Of a DNA stretch of 64,000 bases, positions 9,596 through 19,065 are shown one piece after another. This DNA is from Bacillota bacterium (GTDB taxonomy: Bacteria; Bacillota; Sulfobacillia; RBS10-35; JAJYVN01). The stretch spans positions 1 to 64,000 of the forward strand of contig JAJZZC010000007.1 of assembly GCA_021797775.1 (NCBI GenBank), in the 5' to 3' direction. Each line of letters begins with the position of its first letter. Positions within the stretch are counted from its first letter, which is position 1. A program made the position numbers and the translations under genes. Under the pieces are notes generated by a model, which saw nothing but the letters and a program-made list of their open reading frames with translations, was not told the origin of the DNA and searched no databases.

Positions 9596-9601
9596 AGTAT
9601 A
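9596..9601 (-). promoter_or_regulatory. Possible -10 element between map and the KOW gene
   Basis: TATACT on the minus strand lies in the 227-base gap after map and about 110 bases upstream of the KOW-infA-rpmJ genes. Such AT-rich hexamers are rare in this DNA. No convincing -35 element sits 16-18 bases upstream (a TTGACT is 24 bases away), so this is weak. Confidence 0.25.
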
Positions 9602-9715
9602 CACGTCCGCACCGAGATGTACACCAGTCAAACCGACGGGGGGGGTAACCTGGCTCCGACCGCCGCAGCGGTCCCTTCCCGCCCCATTCACGTCCGAGCG
9701 CGCCGACTGATCCGT

Positions 9716-10528
9716 TCAGGGCGCGGTGAGAATCTCGGGACCGGCCTCGCGGATGGCGACCGTGTGCTCGAAGTGGGCGGAGGGACGCCCATCGCGAGTG
9801 ACCACGGTCCACCGGTCCCGCAGCACCCGCACGTCGTCGCCGCCGGCGTTCACCATCGGTTCGATGGCGAGCACCATGCCCGTCCGCAACAACGGCCCCT
9901 GGCCGGCCTCTCCGTAGTTGGGCACCTGCGGTTCCTCGTGCATGCTCGTGCCGACCCCGTGGCCGCAATAGCGGCGCACCACGGAAAACCCCTCGGACTC
10001 GACCACGGTCTGCACCGCGTGGGAGATGTCTCCCACGCGAGCGCCGGGCATCGCCGCCCGGATCCCCGCCGCCAGCGCCCGGCGCGTCACGTCCAACAGC
10101 CGCCCCGACTCCGCTGACACCGGCGGTACGGTGAACGTCCCGGCGCCGTCCCCAATGTAGCCCCCAAGCGTAGCGCCGACGTCGCAACTGACGATGTCCC
10201 CTGGTCGCAGGCGCCGTGCGCCGGGGACACCATGGACCACTGCTTCGTTCACGGAGACACAGATGGACCCGGGGAAGCCGTGATATCCCTTGAAGGTCGG
10301 CACGGCACCCGCGGCGCGGATCAACCGCTCGGCCAGCGCGTCGAGATCTCGCGTCTCGATCCCGGGCTCGACCGCCCCCCCCAGCGCATCCAGCACGGCC
10401 GCCACGATCCGGCCCGCCTCGCGCAGCTGCTCGATTTCCCTCGCCGAACGGACGACGATGCCACGGGGTGGGGCCGCGCCACCGTCGGCCGCCGACCGAG
10501 CCCCGCCGCCGTCCACAGGCCGCCTCAA
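9716..10528 (-). CDS. map: Methionine aminopeptidase, type I
   Basis: The 270-residue metalloprotease removes the initiator methionine. The five metal ligands are visible: the two Asp of CDVGATLGGYIGDGAGTF, the His of GHGVGTSMHEEP, and the Glu of AIEPMV and HFEHT. The first possible start (TTG) overlaps the adk stop as TTGA. GTG at 10516 is an alternative, and the first about 20 residues are not conserved. The adk-map order is standard for the spc-alpha region. Confidence 0.95.
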   Translation of the reverse strand: MRRPVDGGGARSAADGGAAPPRGIVVRSAREIEQLREAGRIVAAVLDALGGAVEPGIETRDLDALAERLIRAAGAVPTFKGYHGFPGSICVSVNEAVVHGVPGARRLRPGDIVSCDVGATLGGYIGDGAGTFTVPPVSAESGRLLDVTRRALAAGIRAAMPGARVGDISHAVQTVVESEGFSVVRRYCGHGVGTSMHEEPQVPNYGEAGQGPLLRTGMVLAIEPMVNAGGDDVRVLRDRWTVVTRDGRPSAHFEHTVAIREAGPEILTAP

Positions 10529-11181
10529 CGGCCCTGCCTCCCGAGGGCCGCGCGGAGCACGGCGCCCGCGACCACGTCTACTGGTCCGTCGCCGCCCACC
10601 GCCACCAGCCTGCCCTGAGCCGCGTAGTAACCGAGTAGCGGCGCGGTGTCGCGCTGATACACTTCCAGGCGTCTGCGCTGCGTCTCCTCTTGGTCATCAC
10701 CCCGCTGCGCCACGACCTCACCACAGCAACGACACACCCCGCCCTCTCCTGGCGGATCGGTGTCCACGTGGTAGGTCGCCCCACAGCGCGGGCATACCCT
10801 ACGCCCGGCGAGGCGCCGAAGCACCACCGCCTCAGGAACCTCCAACGCGATCGCGGCGTCCAGAGGTCGCTCCATTTCGGTCAGCAGTCCGTCCAGCGCC
10901 TCTGCCTGTGGGAGGGTCCGGGGGAAGCCGTCCAGGACGAATCCAGGCCCGCAATCCCCCGCGCCGAGGCGTTGGCGCACGACCGCCACCGTCAGGTCGT
11001 CAGGCACAAGCGCGCCTCGCTCCATCACATCCCGGACTCGCGCGCCCAGATCCGATCCCGCGGCCACGGCCTGCCGGAACATGTCACCGGTCGCCACGTG
11101 CGCGATACGGGCCGAAGCGGCCAACCGTGCTGCCTGTGTGCCCTTGCCCGCTCCGGGTGGACCCAGCAAAAGGATCCGCAA
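10525..11181 (-). CDS. adk: Adenylate kinase, zinc-containing lid
   Basis: The 218-residue enzyme interconverts ATP+AMP and 2 ADP. The P-loop GPPGAGKGT is at 7-15 and the AMP/lid segments GFVLDGFPRT are intact. C130, C133, C150 and C153 form the structural zinc site of the lid, typical of Gram-positive enzymes. TTG at 11181 gives the family start MRILLLGPPGAGKGT. GTG at 11193 is also in frame but touches its own SD sequence. It lies between secY and map. Confidence 0.95.
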   Translation of the reverse strand: MRILLLGPPGAGKGTQAARLAASARIAHVATGDMFRQAVAAGSDLGARVRDVMERGALVPDDLTVAVVRQRLGAGDCGPGFVLDGFPRTLPQAEALDGLLTEMERPLDAAIALEVPEAVVLRRLAGRRVCPRCGATYHVDTDPPGEGGVCRCCGEVVAQRGDDQEETQRRRLEVYQRDTAPLLGYYAAQGRLVAVGGDGPVDVVAGAVLRAALGRQGR

Positions 11182-11292
11182 CGTCCCACGCACCTCCCAT
11201 GCGCTTGGAACAGCCCCGGCCGCAGCGGAGCACGTGACATGCGCGGGCGTCGGTCGCCGGGCAACCGACGATCAGCCTCTCGCGCCATGCGC

Positions 11293-12570
11293 CTAGCGGA
11301 TGAATCCCTGGTAGTGCCGCATCAACAACTGCCCCTCGATCTGCATCATCGTGTCCAGGGCCACCCCGACAACGATGAGGAGGGCGGTTCCCCCGAAGAA
11401 CAGGTTGGGCACATTGGTGGCGCCGGCGAAGACCACGGGTATGACACAGATCACCGCCAGAAAGATCGCGCCGATCACCGTGATACGTTCCAGTACGCGG
11501 GAGAGATGGTCGGCGGTGGGGCGCCCTGGACGAAAACCGGGAATGAACCCGCCGTATTTCCTGATATTGTCCGCGACATCCATGGGATTCCAAATAATCG
11601 AGGTGTAAAAGAACGTAAAGGCGATGATCAGGGCAGCGTAGATGAGTTCATAGGGAACACTACCGAAACTAACGAAGCCCACTACGCCGGAAAGAAACTT
11701 ATTCGTGCCGAGAAACTGAGCCAGGGTCAAGGGAACAGTCAGTACCGAAGCCGCGAAGATGACCGGAATCACACCCGCCTGGTTGACGCGCAGTGGGATG
11801 TAGGTAGACGCTCCGCCCACCATGCGGCGGCCCACGACCCGCTTGGCGTACTGGACCGGGATGCGTCGTGCCGCCTGCGTCACCGCCACCACCGCCGCTG
11901 TGATGACGAACGCAAGCACCATGAGCACCAGAATGTTGAACCAATTAATCCTACCCGTCACCAAGTACGTATACAAGGTGGAGATACCCTGAGGTAGGCG
12001 CGCCACGATACCGGCAAAGATCAGAATGGAGATCCCGTTGCCGATACCGTATTCCGTCATCTGCTCTCCAACCCACATCAGGAACACCGTGCCTGCCGTA
12101 AGGATCACCATCACCGTGGCGATCGAGAGAACTCCTGGATGCAGCAACGCATGGTTATCCTGCAGGTAGATCGCGAGAGCGAACGACTGCACCACACCGA
12201 GGATCACCGTACCGTAACGCGTCCACTGGTTGATGTGCTGCTGGCCCTCGGCGCCCTCCTTGGACCACTCCTCCACCTGGGGCACCACGAGGGTCAGGAG
12301 CTGCATGATGATCGACGCATCGATATAGGGAGTCACACTCATGGCGAAGACGGCGAAGAGCGTCAGCGCTCCACCAGCGAACAGGTTAAGCAGACCAAAG
12401 ATCGTACCGGTTTGGAAGAGATGTTTCAGCGCCGCGGCGTTGATGCCCGGCACCGGAATGTGCGCGCCCACCAGGAATACCGCAAGCATGGCCAGCGTGT
12501 AGAGGATGCGCTGGCGCAGGTCACCGAGCTGAAGCGCCTTGCCCATGCCGCTGGCAAGCTGTGCCGCCAA
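11293..12570 (-). CDS. secY: Preprotein translocase subunit SecY
   Basis: The 425-residue ten-helix channel of the Sec translocon handles secreted and membrane proteins. The plug and TM2 region around VTPYIDASIIMQLLT, GIGNGISILIF, the cytoplasmic loop RRIPVQYAKRVVGRR and the end MRHYQGFIR are typical. TTG at 12570 (AAQLASGMGKALQL follows) has GGAGGG 10 bases upstream. The 239 bases between it and rplO are non-coding: no rpmD or other small gene was found there. adk follows after about 110 bases. Confidence 0.95.
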   Translation of the reverse strand: MAAQLASGMGKALQLGDLRQRILYTLAMLAVFLVGAHIPVPGINAAALKHLFQTGTIFGLLNLFAGGALTLFAVFAMSVTPYIDASIIMQLLTLVVPQVEEWSKEGAEGQQHINQWTRYGTVILGVVQSFALAIYLQDNHALLHPGVLSIATVMVILTAGTVFLMWVGEQMTEYGIGNGISILIFAGIVARLPQGISTLYTYLVTGRINWFNILVLMVLAFVITAAVVAVTQAARRIPVQYAKRVVGRRMVGGASTYIPLRVNQAGVIPVIFAASVLTVPLTLAQFLGTNKFLSGVVGFVSFGSVPYELIYAALIIAFTFFYTSIIWNPMDVADNIRKYGGFIPGFRPGRPTADHLSRVLERITVIGAIFLAVICVIPVVFAGATNVPNLFFGGTALLIVVGVALDTMMQIEGQLLMRHYQGFIR

Positions 12571-12809
12571 GGGCCAACACCCTCCCGCCGGATCCTGGCG
12601 ACGCGGGCGCCCCGCTCGCCCCCTCTGCCCTCGCCAAGCAAGGAACCCTAGTCGCACCTGGGAGGAACGGGCGGTGCCGCTACGCGGCGGGGCGCCCGCG
12701 CCCGCTCTGTCCGCTGCCCCTCCGCCCGAACGGGCAGCGCTTCTCAGCCTGCCAGAGGGCCGGCGGTTCCCAGATGCCCCGCCGTACCTCCTCCGACGTG
12801 ACCAAGGTC

Positions 12810-13277
12810 TTACCCGGACTGGCCAGAGGGCACCGCCGCCACCCGGCCACCTGCAGCCTCAATCTTGGCCCGCGCGCTCGCCGAGATGGCCGCCACATCC
12901 ACGTCCAGCGCCCTGTCCACTTCACCCCGGCCGAGCAGCTTTACCCGGGCGCCCGCCGACTGCACAAGCCGCCTATCGGCCAGATTCGCCGCCGTCACCG
13001 GCGTTTCGGGGGGCCAATCGGCCAGTTGCTGCAGGTTGACGACCTCAAAGCGCACGCGAAACGGGGCGTTGGTGAAGCCGCGCTTGGGCACCCGCATCTG
13101 GATCGGCATCTGGCCACCCTCAAAGCGGGGGCCCTTCGTCCCACCCGACCGTGCCTTCTGGCCCTTGTGACCCTTGCCTGAGGTCTTGCCGTGGCCCGAT
13201 CCGCTCCCGCGGCCCACGCGCTTCCTGCGCTGAGCCGGCGCCCCAGGCCTCAGCGACTGCAACCCGACGTCGGCCAT
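12810..13277 (-). CDS. rplO: 50S ribosomal protein L15
   Basis: The 155-residue large-subunit protein begins MADVGLQSLRPGAP and carries the glycine-rich GRGSGSGHGKTSGKGHKGQKAR segment diagnostic of L15. The ATG at 13277 has GGAGGGAACGTC upstream. It follows rpsE after 104 bases. That gap is too short for rpmD, which normally sits there. Confidence 0.95.
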   Translation of the reverse strand: MADVGLQSLRPGAPAQRRKRVGRGSGSGHGKTSGKGHKGQKARSGGTKGPRFEGGQMPIQMRVPKRGFTNAPFRVRFEVVNLQQLADWPPETPVTAANLADRRLVQSAGARVKLLGRGEVDRALDVDVAAISASARAKIEAAGGRVAAVPSGQSG

Positions 13278-13381
13278 GACGTTCCCTCCAACGCGCAATC
13301 AGCGCCAGCCCTTCGCCCGCCCGCTAACTGGGGGGCCCATCGGCGGGCCGACGTCCTGCCGCCCGCCGCTCGGACAGGCCC

Positions 13382-13885
13382 CTAGGCGCGCAACTCCTCG
13401 ACGGTCTTGCCCCGCAGCCGCGCGACCTCCTCGGCTCGCTGCAACGAGCGCAGCGCCTCCAGCGTCGCGTAGACCACGTTGTTGGCGTTGGATGTACCGA
13501 GGGACTTCGCCAACACATCTCGCACGCCAGCGAGTTCCAGAACCTCGCGCACGCCATGCCCGGCGATGAGCCCCGTGCCAGGGGACGCGGGCTTCAGCAA
13601 CACCCGTCCCGCGCTGAACTGCCCCACCACGGCGTGCGGAATGGTCGTGCCGACGCGCGGCACCTCGATAAGCGCCTTGCGCGCCGCGGCGATGCCCTTG
13701 GGGATGGCGTCCGCGGGCACGGCAGCCTTGCCGAGCCCGGCGCCCACGCGGCCGTTGCCATCGCCCAGGACGACCAACACGCTGAAGCTCAGGCGCCGTC
13801 CGCCCTTAACCACCTTGGAGACGCGATTGATGCGAATCACGCGCTCCTGAAACTCCCGGTCCGCCGCCCTGGGGATCGTCGCCAC
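13382..13885 (-). CDS. rpsE: 30S ribosomal protein S5
   Basis: The 167-residue small-subunit protein supports decoding fidelity. [42 protein letters not shown] and the C-terminal [21 protein letters not shown] are family signatures. It starts with GTG at 13885, although the best SD almost touches it. It follows rplR in spc order. Confidence 0.95.
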   Translation of the reverse strand: MATIPRAADREFQERVIRINRVSKVVKGGRRLSFSVLVVLGDGNGRVGAGLGKAAVPADAIPKGIAAARKALIEVPRVGTTIPHAVVGQFSAGRVLLKPASPGTGLIAGHGVREVLELAGVRDVLAKSLGTSNANNVVYATLEALRSLQRAEEVARLRGKTVEELRA

Positions 13886-14043
13886 CTCCCGCTCTGCTAC
13901 CCCCGCGTCGCACGGCCGTACGCAGCGGGACCCGGCTCGACCCGGAGCCGCGCCGCCCTGACCCTCGCGCGGTCCCGGTCCTGAGGCGTACGCTCACGCC
14001 GCACGGCGCGTCCAGGCACTCTGCGCGGCAAGCGCCTCGGTCC

Positions 14044-14406
14044 TCAGAAGTCCAGGCCCGCGCCCCGCGCCGCTTCCGCCAGCGCCCGCACGCGGCCGTG
14101 ATAGACGTAACCGCCGCGGTCGAACACGACGCGTTGCACACCCCGCGCCAGCGCCCGCTGTGCCACGGCCTCTCCCACTTGGCGCGCCGCCGCCACCGTG
14201 CCCGGGGCCTGCACGCGTGGCCGTACATCGCGGTCGAGCGTCGACGCGCTCGCCAGGGTAACCCCGGCGACGTCATCGATGACTTGGGCATAGATGTGCT
14301 TGTTGCTGCGAAACACGTTCAGTCGCGGACGCTCGGCCGTTCCCGCCACCTTACGGCGCACGCGGCGGTGCCGGCGCAGCCGGAGCAGTCTGCGATCGCT
14401 CACCAC
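14044..14406 (-). CDS. rplR: 50S ribosomal protein L18
   Basis: The protein has about 120 residues and binds 5S rRNA together with L5. The segments [35 protein letters not shown] and [20 protein letters not shown] are diagnostic. GTG codons at 14406 and 14403 are both possible starts after GGGGAAAGGG. It lies between rplF and rpsE. Confidence 0.94.
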   Translation of the reverse strand: MVSDRRLLRLRRHRRVRRKVAGTAERPRLNVFRSNKHIYAQVIDDVAGVTLASASTLDRDVRPRVQAPGTVAAARQVGEAVAQRALARGVQRVVFDRGGYVYHGRVRALAEAARGAGLDF

Positions 14407-14451
14407 GCAACACCCTTTCCCCACGCGTCCGGGCCCGCGCGCCTGGCGCGC

Positions 14452-14991
14452 CTACTTGCCGGTCTTGCCCTGCTTCAAGCGAACGCGCTCGCCGGTGTAT
14501 CGGATGCCCTTGCCTTCACCATACGAAGACGGCGGGCGCACCGCCCGAATGTCGGCAGCGAGCTGCCCTACCGCCTGTTTGTCGATTCCGCGGACCACCA
14601 CGTTGGTCACGACCGGCACGTCGATTTCCAGCCCGGTCGGCGGTTCCACCTCCACCGGGTGCGAAAAACCGACCGTGAGCACCAACTTCCGGCCGTTCTT
14701 CGCCGCGCGATAGCCGGTGCCCACCAAGTCCAACGACTTGCTAAACCCTTGCGTCACTCCAGTCACCATGTTGGCGACCAGCGTCCGCGACAGGCCGTGC
14801 AACGCCCGCACCTGGCGCGCGTCCCCGTGCCGGCTGACCGCGACCCGCCGCCCGTCGCGCTCGATGGCGATGCCGCGCGGCAGGCGATGCTCCAAACGGC
14901 CCCGCGGGCCACCCACCATCACCCGGTCGCCGTCGACCTGTAGCTCCACGCCGTCCGGCAGGTCGATCGGCTGCCTGCCCACCCTCGACAC
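14452..14991 (-). CDS. rplF: 50S ribosomal protein L6
   Basis: The 179-residue large-subunit protein sits near the sarcin-ricin loop. The start SRVGRQPIDLPDGVEL and the C-terminal signature RPPSSYGEGKGIRY followed by TGE are characteristic. GTG at 14991 is chosen by homology, with GGGGTGTGAGG upstream. The 284 bases to rpsH contain a promoter-like element at 15132-15160 that may add transcription from rplF onward. Confidence 0.95.
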   Translation of the reverse strand: MSRVGRQPIDLPDGVELQVDGDRVMVGGPRGRLEHRLPRGIAIERDGRRVAVSRHGDARQVRALHGLSRTLVANMVTGVTQGFSKSLDLVGTGYRAAKNGRKLVLTVGFSHPVEVEPPTGLEIDVPVVTNVVVRGIDKQAVGQLAADIRAVRPPSSYGEGKGIRYTGERVRLKQGKTGK

Positions 14992-15131
14992 GGCCCTCAC
15001 ACCCCGTTCCGCTCGGCGCCCGGCCCCGCGCCCGGCAGTGGTCCTACCCACGAGAGCGGCAGGCCGTGCCAAGCCAGCCCTGTCGCCCGCACTCACCGCG
15101 CGGGGGTATTGCAGGGGCGGCGCGAAATCTC

Positions 15132-15160
15132 AGTATACGACCGTTGCTCTCGGACGTCCA
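15132..15160 (-). promoter_or_regulatory. Putative internal promoter upstream of rplF
   Basis: On the minus strand TGGACG (15160-15155) is followed by a 17-base spacer and TATACT (15137-15132). The match to the sigma-A consensus is 4/6 and 5/6. It sits inside an unusually wide 284-base gap of the spc block, about 140 bases ahead of the rplF start. Sequence alone does not show it is active. Confidence 0.5.
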
Positions 15161-15275
15161 GAACCGCGCGATCCCGCACGAGGGCGGATCGGACCGCCCG
15201 GCCTGCCCACCCGCAGCCATCCTAACCGGCAACGGGCCGCGTCAGCGCGAGCGACGGCGCTGCCCTACGGACGGC

Positions 15276-15677
15276 TCACCAGACGTAGCAGAGAACCTCG
15301 CCGCCGACGCCCTCGCGCCGTGCCTTCCGGTCGGTCATCAGCCCGCGCGACGTCGAGACGATCGCGATCCCGAGACCACCAAGAACCCGTGGTAGGGCCA
15401 CCTTACCCGTGTAGACCCGGAGCCCTGGGCGCGAGACGCGACGTAGACCCGTGATGACCCGCCGGCGCTCTGGCCCGTACTTGAGCGTCAGGCGCAGCGT
15501 ACGCCGCCCCGCCTCGTCCAGCCACTGGACATTCTCGATGAAACCCTCCTCGCGCAAGATCTGCGCGATGGCGCGCTTCACCCGAGAGCCCGGCACATCG
15601 ACCTGGCGCCTACGTACGACGTTCGCGTTGCGGATCCGCGTTAGCATATCGGCAATCGGATCGGTCATGCTGATCAC
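15276..15677 (-). CDS. rpsH: 30S ribosomal protein S8
   Basis: The protein has about 133 residues. S8 organises the 16S central domain and in many bacteria represses the spc operon. [16 protein letters not shown] at the start and the end [20 protein letters not shown] followed by GGEVLCYVW are diagnostic. GTG at 15677 lies close after AAAGGGGG. ATG at 15668 gives the conventional start. rpsN is upstream. Confidence 0.95.
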   Translation of the reverse strand: MISMTDPIADMLTRIRNANVVRRRQVDVPGSRVKRAIAQILREEGFIENVQWLDEAGRRTLRLTLKYGPERRRVITGLRRVSRPGLRVYTGKVALPRVLGGLGIAIVSTSRGLMTDRKARREGVGGEVLCYVW

Positions 15678-15741
15678 GCTGCCCCCTTTCGCGACACGGC
15701 CGCCTCGGATCCCGCGGCGGCCACACGGGCGCAACGCCCAC

Positions 15742-15927
15742 CTACCAGCTCGCCTTGCGCACGCCGGGAATCAGGCCCTCGTGGGCCATCTGCCGGAAGC
15801 AGAGGCGGCAAAGGCCGAACTTGCGGATGTAACCACGCGGCCGTCCGCAGCGGCGGCAGCGCAACCGCAGGCGCACGCGATACTTGGGCTGGTGGCTCAT
15901 GCGCGTCAGATCATTCTTGGTAGCCAC
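15742..15927 (-). CDS. rpsN: 30S ribosomal protein S14, type Z
   Basis: The 61-residue S14 with two CxxC pairs (CRRCGRP and CRLCFRQ; C24, C27, C40, C43) is the zinc-binding type Z form. It starts with GTG. It lies between rplE and rpsH as expected. The short length and [11 protein letters not shown]-type core separate it clearly from the zinc-free form of about 100 residues. Confidence 0.96.
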   Translation of the reverse strand: MATKNDLTRMSHQPKYRVRLRLRCRRCGRPRGYIRKFGLCRLCFRQMAHEGLIPGVRKASW

Positions 15928-15950
15928 ACGCGTCCCCCCTTCCCGCCGGC

Positions 15951-16496
15951 TCAGGAAGCCGCCCGGAACGGCATACCCAGGAGGCGGAGCAACTCGCGCG
16001 CCTCCTCGTCCGTCGGTGCGGTAGTGACGATGCTCAGGTCCAGCCCGCGCACCTTCTGGACCTGGTCATACTCAATTTCCGGAAAGATCAGCTGTTCGCG
16101 TAGTCCCATGGTGTAGTTGCCTCGGCCGTCGAAGCTGTCCGGCGAGACGCCGCGGAAGTCGCGCACCCTTGGTAGCGCCAGAAAAAAGAGACGCTCAAGG
16201 AACTCGTACATACGCGCACCGCGCAGTGTAACCATCGCGCCGATCTTGTCGCCCTGACGTAATTTGAAGGAGGCGATCGAGCGGCGGGCCCGCGTGACGA
16301 CCGGCTGCTGCCCGCTGATCACGCGCAACTCGGCCACCGCAGAGTCGAGCAACTTCTCGTTCTGGAGCGCATCGCCGACGCCCATGTTCAGGACGACCTT
16401 GACCACCCTGGGCACCTCCAGGGTGTTCCGGTAGTGGAACCGCTTGGTCAACGCCGAGACCACTTCTTGACGGTACCTCTCCGCGAGCGTCGCCAT
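15951..16496 (-). CDS. rplE: 50S ribosomal protein L5
   Basis: The 181-residue protein binds 5S rRNA and forms a subunit bridge. The start [49 protein letters not shown] and [20 protein letters not shown] are conserved. The ATG at 16496 has GAGGGG upstream. It sits between rplX and rpsN. Confidence 0.96.
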   Translation of the reverse strand: MATLAERYRQEVVSALTKRFHYRNTLEVPRVVKVVLNMGVGDALQNEKLLDSAVAELRVISGQQPVVTRARRSIASFKLRQGDKIGAMVTLRGARMYEFLERLFFLALPRVRDFRGVSPDSFDGRGNYTMGLREQLIFPEIEYDQVQKVRGLDLSIVTTAPTDEEARELLRLLGMPFRAAS

Positions 16497-16585
16497 CACG
16501 GCACCCCTCTTCACTCCGCGGCCCATGCCCCACAACCGGCCCGCCCCGACGGCGGGTGATCCCAGTGACCCGTGCGCCCCACTGG

Positions 16586-16924
16586 TCAGAGCGCCTGGCC
16601 GCAGCGGACGCAGCGCCGCGCTCGACGCCCGTCCTGCATCATGTGACCCACGCGCGTCGGCTTCTTGCAGTGGCGGCAGACCACCATCACGTTGCTGACC
16701 GCGATGGGGTTCTCCTGTTCGATGATCCCGCTCTGCATCACCCGCGCCGTGGGCTTCTGGTGCTTGTGCGCAATGTTCACGCCGGACACGACCAGTCGCG
16801 CCCGCTCGCGTTCGACGCGCAGTACCTCCCCACGCTTACCGCGGTCCTTGCCGGATATGACCTCCACGGTGTCCTGCCGGCGGACCGACATCCGCGGCGG
16901 CTTGCCCACGCTGCCCTTGATCAC
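16586..16924 (-). CDS. rplX: 50S ribosomal protein L24, zinc-ribbon form
   Basis: The 112-residue assembly initiator of the large subunit has a KOW core, [20 protein letters not shown]. The C-terminal half has [11 protein letters not shown] and CVRCGQ, two CxxC pairs that form a zinc ribbon seen in many thermophilic and Gram-positive L24 proteins. A GTG start at 16924 has GGAGGG upstream. It follows rplN in the standard order. Confidence 0.95.
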   Translation of the reverse strand: MIKGSVGKPPRMSVRRQDTVEVISGKDRGKRGEVLRVERERARLVVSGVNIAHKHQKPTARVMQSGIIEQENPIAVSNVMVVCRHCKKPTRVGHMMQDGRRARRCVRCGQAL

Positions 16925-16970
16925 GACCAGCCCTCCGTCTCCGCCACCCCGCACCGGGGCAGGCGAGGGA

Positions 16971-17339
16971 TCACAGCACCTCGGGGGCAAGGCTCACGAT
17001 GCGCATGTACTCTCGCTCGCGCAGCTCGCGAGCCACCGGCCCGAAGATACGCGTTCCCCTGGGCTCCCGAGTGTCCCGTAGGATGACGGCGGCGTTCTCG
17101 TCAAATCGGATCATGCTGCCGTCCGCCCGACTGCAGCCCTTGACCGAGCGGACCACCACCGCCCGGACGACCTCGCCCTTCTTCACCATGCCCCCGGGCG
17201 CAGCCGCCTTGACCGAACACACGACGACATCGCCGATGTTGGCGTAACGCCGGCGGGTACCCCCGACGACCTTGATCACCTGGAGCTGCCTGGCCCCGGT
17301 GTTGTCCGCTACGACCAGGCGCGTCTGCTGCTGGATCAC
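16971..17339 (-). CDS. rplN: 50S ribosomal protein L14
   Basis: The 122-residue protein at the subunit interface starts [20 protein letters not shown] (GTG start) and includes [27 protein letters not shown] and [13 protein letters not shown]. Its length is exactly that of the family. It begins seven bases after rpsQ ends, so the two are tightly linked. Confidence 0.97.
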   Translation of the reverse strand: MIQQQTRLVVADNTGARQLQVIKVVGGTRRRYANIGDVVVCSVKAAAPGGMVKKGEVVRAVVVRSVKGCSRADGSMIRFDENAAVILRDTREPRGTRIFGPVARELREREYMRIVSLAPEVL

Positions 17340-17346
17340 GTCCGCC

Positions 17347-17604
17347 TCACTCCGCCTTGCGCAGGATGGACGCGACCCGCCAGCGCTTCTGAGCGGACAG
17401 CGGACGCGTCTCCATCAGCAGCACCCGATCGCCCACGTGCGCAGCCCCCTGCTCGTCGTGGGCCTTGTAGCGCTTAGTCCGCCGGATGCGGCGACCATAT
17501 AGCGGGTGGGCGACCAGACGTTCCACGGCCACCACGACGGTCTTCTGCATCCGGTCCGATACCACGAGGCCCACCAGCGTCTTGCGCCGGCTGCGCTCCG
17601 ACAT
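17347..17604 (-). CDS. rpsQ: 30S ribosomal protein S17
   Basis: The 85-residue primary 16S binding protein carries [43 protein letters not shown] and [13 protein letters not shown], all diagnostic. The start is ATG after a G-rich SD (GGGGG). It lies between rpmC and rplN in standard S10 order. Confidence 0.96.
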   Translation of the reverse strand: MSERSRRKTLVGLVVSDRMQKTVVVAVERLVAHPLYGRRIRRTKRYKAHDEQGAAHVGDRVLLMETRPLSAQKRWRVASILRKAE

Positions 17605-17659
17605 CCCCCTTGCCCCCTCGGGCGCGCGAGCGCCCCCCCATCGCCGAACCGTCGAGCCA

Positions 17660-17869
17660 CTAACGCGCCTGTCGCCCCGCCCCCAGCGCCCGCATACGCT
17701 GAACGGTCTTCACGCGCGCGACATCCCGCCGCAAAATCCGCAGGCGGATCGGGTTCTCCAACTGGCCGGTGGCCTGCTGGAAGCGGAGGTTGAAGAGCTC
17801 CCCCTCCAGATCGCTCAACTGCTTGACCAACTCTTCGTCGGAGCGCTCGCGCAACTCGCTCGCCTTCAC
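17660..17869 (-). CDS. rpmC: 50S ribosomal protein L29
   Basis: The 69-residue two-helix protein near the exit tunnel begins [20 protein letters not shown] with a GTG start that overlaps the rplP stop as GTGA. It continues [17 protein letters not shown], the family signature. The open frame extends far upstream on the same strand but only inside rplP. Confidence 0.95.
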   Translation of the reverse strand: MKASELRERSDEELVKQLSDLEGELFNLRFQQATGQLENPIRLRILRRDVARVKTVQRMRALGAGRQAR

Positions 17870-18291
17870 AGCGCCTCCCCCTCCGCCTCGCGCTTGAGGA
17901 AGCGCGTCGGGATGGGCAGTTTGTGCGAGGCGAGGCGCATGGCCTCCCGGGCGGCTTCCTCGCTGACCCCTGCCATCTCGAACATGATGCGGCCGGGCTT
18001 CACCACCGCCACCCAGTGGTCCGGCAGCCCCTTGCCGCTTCCCATACGCACCTCGGCCGGCTTCTTCGTAACAGGTTTGTCCGGAAAGATGGTGATCCAT
18101 AGCTTACCGCCGCGGCGCACACTACGGGTCAGCGCCACACGCGCCGCCTCGATCTGGCGGTCCGTGATCCAAGCTGCCTCAAGAGCCTGCAGCCCATACT
18201 CCCCGAACGAAATCTCCGAGCCATCGTAGGCCAGGCCCGTCCGCCGCCCCCGGTGCTGCTTCCTGTGTTTCACCCGCTTCGGCATCAGCAC
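17866..18291 (-). CDS. rplP: 50S ribosomal protein L16
   Basis: The 141-residue protein at the A-site region of the large subunit starts [16 protein letters not shown] with GTG at 18291, matching the family. ATG at 18285 is internal to that start. [23 protein letters not shown] and [24 protein letters not shown] are diagnostic. The stop overlaps the rpmC start by four bases. Confidence 0.96.
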   Translation of the reverse strand: MLMPKRVKHRKQHRGRRTGLAYDGSEISFGEYGLQALEAAWITDRQIEAARVALTRSVRRGGKLWITIFPDKPVTKKPAEVRMGSGKGLPDHWVAVVKPGRIMFEMAGVSEEAAREAMRLASHKLPIPTRFLKREAEGEAL

Positions 18292-18362
18292 GACGGTCTA
18301 ACCCCCTGTGCTCCGGCCCCGGGGCGCGGTTCCCGCACCATCGCCACGCAGAGGCCCGCGAC

Positions 18363-19037
18363 CTAGGCCCCGGTCGCAGCACCCTCCGCCACGCGCTGCG
18401 CCGACGGGGCGGCAGGCAAAATCTCGCCCTTGTAAATCCATACCTTGACCCCAAGTTTGCCGTACGTCGTCAAGGCCTCGGCAAACCCGTAGTCGATGTC
18501 GGCGCGAAGGGTGTGCAGCGGGACCGAACCCTCCGCCGTCCACTCCCGCCGCGACAACTCTGCTCCGTTGAGCCGACCCGAGACCATGACCTTCACGCCC
18601 CGGGCGCCGCGCTGCATGGTGCGCTGCGCCGCCCGCTTGATGACGTGCAGGAAACGGGCACGCCGCTGCAACTGGAGGGCGATGCCCTCCGCGACCAATT
18701 GGGCCTCCATCTCGGGGGAGCGCACCTCGACGATGTTAATCGCCGTCTGCCTCCCGCTCAGGCCTTCGATGTCCTTGCGCAGCCGCTCAACCTCGGTGCC
18801 GCCCCGCCCGATCACCATGCCCGGTTTGGCCGTATGCACCGTCACCTTGAGTCGGTTGGCCGCGCGCTCGATCTCGATGCGCGCCACCCCCGAATCGTAC
18901 AGCCGGGCCTTCACGTGCCTGCGGACCTTGAGATCCTCCTGCAGGAGCGCGCCGAACTCCTTATCCGCATACCAGCGCGATTCCCACGGGCGGATGACGC
19001 CGAGTCGCATGCCCCTGGGATGAACCTTCTGGCCCAT
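18363..19037 (-). CDS. rpsC: 30S ribosomal protein S3
   Basis: The 224-residue protein forms the mRNA entry channel. The start [20 protein letters not shown] and the KH domain [18 protein letters not shown] are clear. The C-terminal [17 protein letters not shown] is conserved. The ATG at 19037 is fixed by MGQKVHP. It lies between rplV and rplP. Confidence 0.96.
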   Translation of the reverse strand: MGQKVHPRGMRLGVIRPWESRWYADKEFGALLQEDLKVRRHVKARLYDSGVARIEIERAANRLKVTVHTAKPGMVIGRGGTEVERLRKDIEGLSGRQTAINIVEVRSPEMEAQLVAEGIALQLQRRARFLHVIKRAAQRTMQRGARGVKVMVSGRLNGAELSRREWTAEGSVPLHTLRADIDYGFAEALTTYGKLGVKVWIYKGEILPAAPSAQRVAEGAATGA

Positions 19038-19065
19038 GACCGCCCTCCTACAACCTGCCGCGCGG

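Noticed and set aside
9596-9645. TTGACT and TATACT upstream of the KOW gene as a full promoter
   Set aside because: The spacing is 24 bases, too long for sigma-A. Only the -10 hexamer is kept, with low confidence.
12571-12809. Search for a displaced rpmD between rplO and secY
   Set aside because: No L30-like sequence was visible in any minus-strand frame of the 239 bases.
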